NCBI GenBank assembly: GCA_036401755.1
Contig: DASWUD010000162.1
Span: 1 to 14,185, forward strand
Direction of reading: 5' to 3'
Origin: DASWUD01 sp036401755
Lineage (GTDB): Bacteria; Pseudomonadota; Gammaproteobacteria; Thiohalomonadales; Thiohalomonadaceae
DNA: 14,185 nucleotides
The position numbers and the translations under genes were made by a program. The notes under the pieces were generated by a model. That model was not told the DNA's origin. It was given only the letters and a program-made list of their open reading frames with translations, and did not search any database. Below are positions 8,313 to 14,185 of this stretch, piece by piece. How positions within the stretch are numbered: position 1 is the first letter of the stretch; each line of letters starts with the position of its first letter.

Positions 8313-11300
8313 GCGGCAAACTCGGTATCTCGGGCAATATCGCCCAACGCTTCCTGACCACGGAAATCACCCCGCTGCTGGCACTGGTGGGGCTGCTGCT
8401 CGGGCTGTTCGCGGTACTCGTCACGCCGCGCGAGGAGGAGCCGCAGATCAACGTCACCTTCGCCAATATCTTCATCGGCTATCCGGGTGCCTCGGCCAGC
8501 GAGGTGGAGCACCTGATCAGCACTCCGGCCGAGCAGATCCTCTCGGAGATCGAGGGGGTCAAGCACGTCTACTCGGTGTCGCGCCCCGGTCAGGCGGTGC
8601 TCACCGTGCAGTATGAGGTGGGTGAGGATCGCACCGCTGCCATCGTGCGCCTCTACAACGCCATGTACTCCAAGCAGGATTGGCTACCGCACAACCTGGG
8701 CGTGACCCAGCCGCTCATCAAGCCGAAGGGGATCGACGATGTGCCCATCGTCACCCTCACCCTGTGGAGCGAGGATGAGAAGGTGGGCAGCCATGAGTTG
8801 CAACGGGTTGCCCACGCTCTCGAAACCGAGCTGAAGCGGGTCAAGGGAACGCGCGATGTCTATACCATCGGCGGTCCCGATCAGGTGGTGCACGTGCAGC
8901 TCGACCCGCAACGGCTGGCCGGCTTCGGCATCGCCCTGGACGATCTGCGTAAAGCCCTGCAACTTTCCAACGCCACCATGCCTTCCGGCGCCCTGGTCAG
9001 CAATAACCAGGAGGTGCTGGTGCAGGCCGGCAGCTTCCTCTCTACTGTTGACGAGGTGCAGTCGCTGGTGGTGGGCGTGAAGGAGGGGCGTCCCGTCTAT
9101 CTGCGTGACGTGGCCACTGTGCAGCGTGGCGCAGACCAGCCGGAGCAGTACGTGTGGTTCGGGGTGGGGGCTGCCGGTCACGCCAAGGGGATCAATGTGA
9201 GTGGCGAATACCCGGCGGTGACCGTGGCCATCGCCAAACAGCCGGGGACCAACGCGGTGCAGATCGCCAATCAGGTGATCGATCGCTTCGAGCAGCTCAA
9301 GGGGACCTTCGTGCCCGATGGCGTGCGCGCCACGGTGACGCGTGACTACGGCGCCACCGCCAACGACAAGGCGCAGAAGCTGATCAGCAAACTGATCTTC
9401 GCCACCGCCTCGGTGGTGGCACTGGTCTTCCTCGCCATCGGCTGGCGCGAAGCGTTCATCGTCGGCGCCGCGGTGGTGATCACCCTGGCGGTGACGCTGT
9501 TCGCCTCCTGGGCGTGGGGCTTCACCCTCAACCGTGTCTCGCTGTTCGCGCTGATCTTCTCCATCGGCATCCTGGTGGATGACGCCATCGTGGTGGTGGA
9601 GAACATCCACCGCCACATGCAGATGGGCGGCAAGAGCTTGCTCGAGGCGATCCCGGCGGCGGTGGATGAGGTGGGTGGTCCCACCATCCTCGCCACCTTC
9701 ACCGTTATCGCCGCGCTGTTGCCGATGGCCTTCGTCACCGGCCTGATGGGCCCCTATATGAGCCCCATCCCGATCAACGCCTCGATCGGCATGCTCATCT
9801 CGCTGGGTGTCGCTTTCATTTTCACCCCGTGGCTCTCCAATTTGATGCTGGCCAAGGCCCATGTGGCACACCATCACGAGAGTGAGGATTCGGCGCTACA
9901 TCGTTTCTTCCACCGCTATGTCGGTCCATTCCTGGAGGGCGAGGCGGGGCGCAAGAAGCGGCGCAAGCTCGCCCAGGTGATCGTGGCCCTCATCGTGGTC
10001 TCGGTCGGCCTGGCCGTGGTGAAGATCGTGGTGCTGAAGATGCTGCCCTTCGACAACAAGTCGGAGTTCCAGGTAGTCCTGGATATGCCCGAAGGGACCA
10101 GTCTGGAGCAGAGTGCCCGGGTGCTCGATGAACTGGGCGGTTATCTGGCCACGGTGCCCGAGGTGACCGACTATCAGGTCTATGCCGGCACCGCCGCGCC
10201 CATCAACTTCAACGGCCTGGTACGCCAGTACTACCTGCGCGAAGGGGCCAACGTCGGCGACATCCAGGTCAACCTGGTCGACAAGCACGATCGCGAGCGT
10301 AAGAGCCACGAGATCGCCCTGGCGGTGCGTGAGCCGCTGCAGGCGATCGGCAAGAAATACAACGCCAATGTGAAGGTGGTCGAGGTGCCGCCGGGCCCGC
10401 CGGTGCAGTCGCCGCTGGTGGCGGAGATCTATGGCCTCGATTACGAGGGGCAGATCCGCGTCGCCAAGGAGGTGCGCAAGGTCTATAGCGAAACCCCCGA
10501 CATCATCGATATCGATGACAGCGTCGAGGACCCCTCCGCCAAGCTGGTCCTGCACGTGGATCAGGGCAAGGCGGCACTGCTGGGGGTTTCGGAGCAGAGC
10601 GTGGTGGCGGCACTCTCCACGGTGCTAAGTGGCGAGGATGCCTCCTATCTGCATGACGAGAGCCTCAAATATCCGCTGCCAATCCGTATGGAGTTCCCGG
10701 TGGCCGAGAAGGGGAGCATCGACGCGGCGCTCAACCTGCGGGTACGCAGCATGAGTGGCGCGCTGGTGCCGCTCTCCTCCGTCATTCGGGTGGAGCAGAG
10801 CCACCGCGAGCACTCCATCTACCACAAGGACATGCAACCGGTGGTGTTTGTCACCGGCGACATGGCCGGCAAGCTCGACAGCCCACTCTACGGCATGTTC
10901 GAGATCTTCGGCACGCTGCGCGACAAGGTCATCGGCGAGGGCACCTTGAGTCAATATCTGATCAATCCGCCCGCGAGCCCTTATGACTACAGCGTGAAGT
11001 GGGATGGGGAATGGCAGGTCACCTATGAAACCTTCCGTGACATGGGGCTGGCCTACTCGGTTGGACTAATTCTCATCTACCTGCTGGTAGTGGCGCAGTT
11101 CCGCTCCTACCTGGTGCCGCTCATCATCATGGCGCCCATCCCGTTGACCATCATCGGCGTGATGCCGGGGCACGCGCTGCTCGGCAAGCAGTTCACCGCC
11201 ACCTCGATGATCGGCATGATCGCCCTGGCGGGGATCATCGTGCGCAACTCGATTTTGCTGGTCGACTTCATCAACCAGCAGGTGCGCGAGGGGATCCCCT

Positions 11301-11533
11301 TCGAACGTGCCGTAATCAACTCGGGTGCGGTGCGCGCCAAGCCGATCATCCTGACCGGCCTGGCCGCCATGATGGGGGCCTTCTTCATCATCGACGACCC
11401 CATCTTCAGCGGACTCGCCGTCTCGCTGATCTTCGGCATCCTGGTCTCCACCGTGCTGACGCTGGTGGTGATCCCGGTGATGTACTACGCCTTCATGCAC
11501 AAGCGGGTCGATTCGCTGAAAGAGAGCAGCTAG
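8309..11533 (+). CDS. RND efflux pump, inner-membrane permease subunit (AcrB/HAE-like)
   Basis: This is a proton-driven resistance-nodulation-division transporter that exports compounds from the periplasm or inner-membrane leaflet through the upstream adaptor. Its 1074 residues are full length for the family. TM1 is at about 20-39, the first large periplasmic loop about 40-360, TM2-TM6 about 362-515, a cytoplasmic helix region about 516-555, TM7 about 556-578, the second periplasmic loop about 580-905 and TM8-TM12 about 912-1062. The proton-relay aspartates are in TM4 as Asp424-Asp425 (GILVDDAIVVVEN). The TM10 lysine of AcrB is replaced by Arg979 (IVRNSILLVDF), a known variant in this branch. 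A histidine cluster (HVAHHHESED, about 518-527) lies in the TM6-TM7 cytoplasmic region. No outer-membrane channel gene is linked, so a TolC-like protein encoded elsewhere is presumably used. Substrate class cannot be set from sequence; the motifs do not show the CusA-type metal methionine relay with any confidence. Confidence 0.95.
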   Translation: MSGKLGISGNIAQRFLTTEITPLLALVGLLLGLFAVLVTPREEEPQINVTFANIFIGYPGASASEVEHLISTPAEQILSEIEGVKHVYSVSRPGQAVLTVQYEVGEDRTAAIVRLYNAMYSKQDWLPHNLGVTQPLIKPKGIDDVPIVTLTLWSEDEKVGSHELQRVAHALETELKRVKGTRDVYTIGGPDQVVHVQLDPQRLAGFGIALDDLRKALQLSNATMPSGALVSNNQEVLVQAGSFLSTVDEVQSLVVGVKEGRPVYLRDVATVQRGADQPEQYVWFGVGAAGHAKGINVSGEYPAVTVAIAKQPGTNAVQIANQVIDRFEQLKGTFVPDGVRATVTRDYGATANDKAQKLISKLIFATASVVALVFLAIGWREAFIVGAAVVITLAVTLFASWAWGFTLNRVSLFALIFSIGILVDDAIVVVENIHRHMQMGGKSLLEAIPAAVDEVGGPTILATFTVIAALLPMAFVTGLMGPYMSPIPINASIGMLISLGVAFIFTPWLSNLMLAKAHVAHHHESEDSALHRFFHRYVGPFLEGEAGRKKRRKLAQVIVALIVVSVGLAVVKIVVLKMLPFDNKSEFQVVLDMPEGTSLEQSARVLDELGGYLATVPEVTDYQVYAGTAAPINFNGLVRQYYLREGANVGDIQVNLVDKHDRERKSHEIALAVREPLQAIGKKYNANVKVVEVPPGPPVQSPLVAEIYGLDYEGQIRVAKEVRKVYSETPDIIDIDDSVEDPSAKLVLHVDQGKAALLGVSEQSVVAALSTVLSGEDASYLHDESLKYPLPIRMEFPVAEKGSIDAALNLRVRSMSGALVPLSSVIRVEQSHREHSIYHKDMQPVVFVTGDMAGKLDSPLYGMFEIFGTLRDKVIGEGTLSQYLINPPASPYDYSVKWDGEWQVTYETFRDMGLAYSVGLILIYLLVVAQFRSYLVPLIIMAPIPLTIIGVMPGHALLGKQFTATSMIGMIALAGIIVRNSILLVDFINQQVREGIPFERAVINSGAVRAKPIILTGLAAMMGAFFIIDDPIFSGLAVSLIFGILVSTVLTLVVIPVMYYAFMHKRVDSLKESS

Positions 11534-11555
11534 CTCTCACGGTGTGTGATTTGGT

Positions 11556-11587
11556 GAAGGGGCCGCATTCGCGGCCCCTTCGTTTTT
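11556..11587 (+). terminator. Strong intrinsic terminator of the efflux operon
   Basis: A perfect 11-bp GC-rich stem (GAAGGGGCCGC / GCGGCCCCTTC) with an ATTC tetraloop is followed immediately by GTTTTT. It starts 22 bases after the pump stop codon and separates the efflux operon from the LysR gene. Confidence 0.95.
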
Positions 11588-11606
11588 CGGCTCACATAAC
11601 GTATCC

Positions 11607-11635
11607 TTGGGAGCTCGATAAAAATAACCAATGAT
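11607..11635 (+). promoter_or_regulatory. Candidate promoter of the LysR gene
   Basis: -35 TTGGGA (11607-11612, 4 of 6 matches) and -10 AATGAT (11630-11635, 4 of 6) are spaced by 17 bases. Initiation near 11642 leaves about 20 bases of leader, including the ribosome-binding site. The match is modest, but a promoter is expected between the strong terminator and this gene. Confidence 0.3.
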
Positions 11636-11661
11636 TCCTCGGGATCAGGAGCGGAGTAGAG

Positions 11662-12561
11662 ATGGCAGACAGACGTCTCCAGGTCTTTCATACAGTGGCG
11701 CGCCTGCTCAGCTTCACCAAGGCGGCGGAGTCGCTGCACATGACCCAGCCGGCGGTCACCTTCCAGGTGCGCCAGCTCGAAGAGTATTTCAACACCCGTC
11801 TTTTTGATCGCACCCACAACCGCATCAGCCTCACCGAGGCTGGGCAGCGCGTTTTCGAGTATGCCGATCGCATTTTCGCCACCTACGCCGAGATGGAGAA
11901 TGCGGTGCGTGACCTCACCGGCGAGGTGAGCGGCGTACTGCTGGTGGGGGCGAGCACCACCATCGCCGAATACATGCTCCCGGCGCTGCTCGGCGAGTTC
12001 AAGGCGAAATATCCCGAGGTCTCCATCCGCCTGCAGGTGGCCAACACCGAGGGGATCGTCTCAATGGTGGAGAACAACGCCATCGACCTGGGGGTGGTCG
12101 AGGCGCCGGTCACCAACAAGAACTTGATGGTCGAAACCTGCCGCATGGACCAGATGGTGCTGATCGTCGCACCGGAACATCCCTTGGCCAAGGAGAAGAG
12201 CTTCCCCATCCAGAAGCTGGTCGAGTACCCCTACATCTGCCGCGAGGAGGGGTCGGGGACTCGCGAAGTGATGCTGGAGTCGCTGGTGGCCTGCGGCGCC
12301 TCGCCGATGGACCTCAACATCGCCATGGAGCTGGGCAGTCCCGAGGCGGTGAAGGGGGCGGTGGAGGCGGGCATGGGGATCTCCATCCTGTCGCGTGCCA
12401 CCATCGAAAAGGAGCTGAAGCTCGGTACCCTGGTGGCGATCAACCTCGATCCGCCCATCGAGCGACCCTTCTCCTTCGTCCACCAGAAACAGAAATTCCG
12501 TCTGCGCGCCATCGAGAAACTGCTCGACTTCGCCCGCTCCTACTGCAAGGAAAATCCCTGA
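11662..12561 (+). CDS. LysR-family transcriptional regulator, CysL/YeiE-like
   Basis: This is a DNA-binding LysR-type regulator of 299 residues, the usual family length. The winged helix-turn-helix is at residues 4-62 (SFTKAAESLHMTQPAVTFQV, then RQLEEYFNTRLFDR). A linker helix leads to a periplasmic-binding-protein-like effector domain from about 90 to 295. The effector-domain phrase EEGSGTRE (about 195-202) and the stretch MELGSPEAVKGAVEAGMGIS resemble the CysL/YeiE branch, whose known members respond to sulfur compounds or act in sulfite defence. That assignment rests on recalled similarity. The start is supported by AGGAG (11647-11651) and GGAG (11653-11656). It is transcriptionally separated from the efflux genes by a strong terminator and read in the same direction, unlike the usual divergent layout of a LysR gene and its target, so its target is not evident here. 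The nearest downstream gene starts 86 bases later. Confidence 0.92.
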   Translation: MADRRLQVFHTVARLLSFTKAAESLHMTQPAVTFQVRQLEEYFNTRLFDRTHNRISLTEAGQRVFEYADRIFATYAEMENAVRDLTGEVSGVLLVGASTTIAEYMLPALLGEFKAKYPEVSIRLQVANTEGIVSMVENNAIDLGVVEAPVTNKNLMVETCRMDQMVLIVAPEHPLAKEKSFPIQKLVEYPYICREEGSGTREVMLESLVACGASPMDLNIAMELGSPEAVKGAVEAGMGISILSRATIEKELKLGTLVAINLDPPIERPFSFVHQKQKFRLRAIEKLLDFARSYCKENP

Positions 12562-12564
12562 AAC

Positions 12565-12584
12565 GCACGGCTGTAACGCCGTGC
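12565..12584 (+). terminator. Hairpin after the LysR gene, weak terminator candidate
   Basis: A perfect 7-bp stem GCACGGC / GCCGTGC with a 6-base loop (TGTAAC) starts three bases after the stop codon. No T-run follows on the plus strand (CGTGCATCC), so it may only protect the mRNA 3' end or reduce read-through. Confidence 0.3.
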
Positions 12585-12647
12585 CGTGCATCCTGACCGC
12601 CGTCTGCCTATGCTGATCACAGCTGCCGGCGGACGGCCCCCAATCCC

Positions 12648-13004
12648 ATGAACGACGACACCCGACTCATTCAGCTCTTCAACCGTCTCGGCGAGGGCGA
12701 GCGCGCCACACTGCTGGCGTTTGCCGAATTTCTGGCGAGCCGCCTGCCCGCGCCGGTGGCCGCGCCAGCGGTCAGCCAGCAGCCACTCGATATTCCGCGT
12801 CCAGAGAAGGAGACGGTGATCGGTGCGGTGAAACGGCTCGCCGCCACCTATCCGATGGTCGACCGCGAGAAGATGCTGCACGAGACCGCCGCGCTGATGA
12901 CCCAGCACATGGTGCAGGGACGCCCCGCCCCCGAGGTGATCGACGAGCTGGAACAGCTCTTCGCGCGCCATTATCAGCTGTACCACCTAGGCGGCGAGAC
13001 ATGA
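12648..13004 (+). CDS. Small unrecognised cytoplasmic protein upstream of perM
   Basis: I do not recognise this 118-residue protein. It has an amphipathic N-terminal helical part (LIQLFNRLGEGERATLLAFA, ending EFLASRL). A proline/alanine-rich linker covers about 34-53. A C-terminal helical part (about 55-112) has two or three helices rich in charged residues and methionine. There is no signal peptide, membrane segment, cysteine pair or metal motif. Codon and base composition match the neighbours and there is no competing frame. The ribosome-binding site is weak (GGCGGA at 12628-12633, 14 bases before ATG). Its TGA ends one base before the perM ATG, so the two genes are very likely translated from one mRNA. 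The tight link suggests a shared context with the PerM transporter, but no function can be claimed. A helical partner or adaptor protein is only a guess. Confidence 0.8.
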   Translation: MNDDTRLIQLFNRLGEGERATLLAFAEFLASRLPAPVAAPAVSQQPLDIPRPEKETVIGAVKRLAATYPMVDREKMLHETAALMTQHMVQGRPAPEVIDELEQLFARHYQLYHLGGET

Positions 13005-13005
13005 C

Positions 13006-14064
13006 ATGGTTGAGGTGATCCGTGGCTGGCTGCGCCGCTACCTTTCCGACCCGCAGGCGATCGTCTTACTGGCGCTGCTGGTGGTCGGCTTCGGCATCGT
13101 GCTGTTCCTGGGCGGCATGCTCACGCCGGTCTTCGCCGCACTGGTGATTGCGTTCCTGCTGGAGGGGCTGGTGCGTCAGCTGGAGCATCTTGGCGTGTCG
13201 CGGCTGCGCAGTGTGATCCTGGTTTTCACCCTTTTCATGACGCTGCTGTTGCTACTGCTGCTGGGGCTGACGCCGCTGGTCTGGACGCAGCTGGTGGAGC
13301 TGGTTCGCGAGCTGCCCAATTTCATCTCGCGCAGCCAGGCGGCACTCCACGCCCTGCCACAACACTATCAGCTCGTCACCGATCAGCAGATCAACGACCT
13401 GCTCGACCTGCTGCAAAAGCGCCTCGCCGAACAGGGGCAGCGGCTGCTGGCGCTCACCATCGCGGGCCTGCCCGGCCTCATCACATTGCTGGTCTATCTG
13501 GTGCTGGTGCCGCTGCTGGTCTTTTTCTTTCTCAAGGACAAACAGCGACTGATTGGCTGGGTCAGTGGTTTTGTTCCAGAGAATCACGGCGCGGCACTTA
13601 CGGTGTGGCACGAGGTCGAGCAGCAGCTCGGCAACTACGTGCGTGGCAAGTTCTGGGAGATATTCATCGTTGGAGTCGCCAGCGTCATCGCCTTTGCCCT
13701 GCTCGGCCTGAAATATGCCATGCTGCTCGGCGCCTTGGTGGGGTTGTCGGTGATCGTCCCCTACATCGGCGCCGCCGTGGTGACCATTCCGGTGGCACTC
13801 ATCGCCTGGTTGCAGTGGGGCGGGGGGCCTGATTTCGCCTGGCTGATGATCGTCTACGCCATCATCCAGGGGCTCGACGGCAACGTGCTGGTACCGCTGC
13901 TCTTCTCCAAAGTGGTCAACCTCCATCCCGTCGCCGTCATCGTGGCGGTGCTGGTGTTCGGCGGGTTGTGGGGCTTTTGGGGCGTCTTCTTCGCCATACC
14001 CCTCGCCACCCTGGTCAACGCCATCCTCCACGCCTGGCCGCGCAACAACAGCGCCACCCGCTGA
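13006..14064 (+). CDS. perM: PerM, AI-2E-family inner-membrane transporter (UPF0118)
   Basis: PerM belongs to the AI-2 exporter superfamily, polytopic inner-membrane proteins. Some members export autoinducer-2 (TqsA) and others exchange Na+ or Li+ for protons; the substrate of PerM itself is not settled. The protein has 352 residues, against 353 for E. coli PerM, and resembles it throughout. It starts with a similar short amphipathic end (RRYLSDPQAIVLLALLVVGF). Hydrophobic segments fall at about 17-55, 67-93, 150-177, 212-235, 238-262, 270-290 and 303-345. A non-membrane region lies at about 95-148. Family signatures include LVYLVLVPLLVFFFLKDK, VPYIGAAVVTIPVA, QGLDGNVLVPLLFS and FGGLWGFWGVFFAIPLATL (318-336). 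The start lies one base after the preceding gene's stop, with GGCGGCGAG-type purines inside that gene as the likely ribosome-binding region. No terminator follows within the 121 bases before the window end. Confidence 0.95.
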   Translation: MVEVIRGWLRRYLSDPQAIVLLALLVVGFGIVLFLGGMLTPVFAALVIAFLLEGLVRQLEHLGVSRLRSVILVFTLFMTLLLLLLLGLTPLVWTQLVELVRELPNFISRSQAALHALPQHYQLVTDQQINDLLDLLQKRLAEQGQRLLALTIAGLPGLITLLVYLVLVPLLVFFFLKDKQRLIGWVSGFVPENHGAALTVWHEVEQQLGNYVRGKFWEIFIVGVASVIAFALLGLKYAMLLGALVGLSVIVPYIGAAVVTIPVALIAWLQWGGGPDFAWLMIVYAIIQGLDGNVLVPLLFSKVVNLHPVAVIVAVLVFGGLWGFWGVFFAIPLATLVNAILHAWPRNNSATR

Positions 14065-14185
14065 CGCTTTAACCGAGCCATTGCCGCAACGATTGCGCGG
14101 CGCCGGTTGTCTCCGCACGCCCGGCCTATACTCAACGGGTTTGGCAAAGCAGGGCTCATCCGTTGTTACAGACTTCCGCTCATCC
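14065..14185 (+). other. Non-coding tail of the window
   Basis: No gene is supportable in the last 121 bases. A small imperfect hairpin (CCGCAA - CGA - TTGCG, about 14083-14096) lacks a T-run. A TATACT at 14127-14132 could be a -10 for a gene beyond the window, but the best -35 (TTGTCT, 14107-14112) is only 14 bases away. Confidence 0.3.

Noticed and set aside
8684..9877. A 397-residue, His/Gln/Asp-rich open frame on the minus strand
   Set aside because: Shadow of the RND pump. Its odd composition comes from reading valine/alanine/leucine-rich membrane codons in reverse.
14107..14132. Promoter TTGTCT / TATACT at the right edge
   Set aside because: The spacer is only 14 bases and no downstream gene is visible within the window to support it.

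Overview
This window looks like ordinary chromosomal DNA from a GC-rich gammaproteobacterium. The best evidence is an EttA of exactly the E. coli length, with both catalytic glutamates at the same residue numbers, and a PerM that matches the E. coli protein closely from end to end. No phage, IS, CRISPR or tRNA/rRNA signature was seen. Lineage below class level cannot be fixed from the sequence; a sulfur-oxidising Chromatiales-type organism is only an impression.

Layout. The left 4 kb is read on the minus strand. A Lon-family AAA+ protease of the AAA_32/Lon_C type is cut off at its C terminus by the window edge, and ettA (ABC-F translation factor) lies upstream of it. A short AT-rich divergent region (4054-4238) separates ettA from everything else, which is on the plus strand. 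That region holds a palindromic -10 element that could serve both directions, and two hairpins in the leader of the next gene.

The plus strand starts with a two-gene signalling unit: a soluble PAS-histidine kinase (4239-5327) and a REC-PAS-PAS-GGDEF response regulator (5393-7108) whose GGDEF domain has lost its signature and which ends where an EAL domain would usually begin. The kinase probably phosphorylates the receiver domain. The output is more likely protein interaction or c-di-GMP/GTP sensing than c-di-GMP synthesis. A 10-codon mini-ORF overlaps the regulator start.

Next comes a two-gene RND efflux operon: a lipoprotein periplasmic adaptor (7266-8312) overlapping the inner-membrane pump (8309-11533) by four bases. 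It is preceded by an AT-rich inverted-repeat operator candidate and closed by a strong intrinsic terminator at 11556-11587. No outer-membrane channel gene is linked. A CysL/YeiE-like LysR regulator (11662-12561) follows as its own unit. Last come a small unrecognised protein (12648-13004) and perM (13006-14064), one base apart and probably co-transcribed.

I found no clear new multi-gene system. The points most worth checking are the non-canonical translation-initiation arrangements of the two signalling genes, the shared bidirectional -10 element, the degenerate diguanylate cyclase, and the efflux-operon operator.
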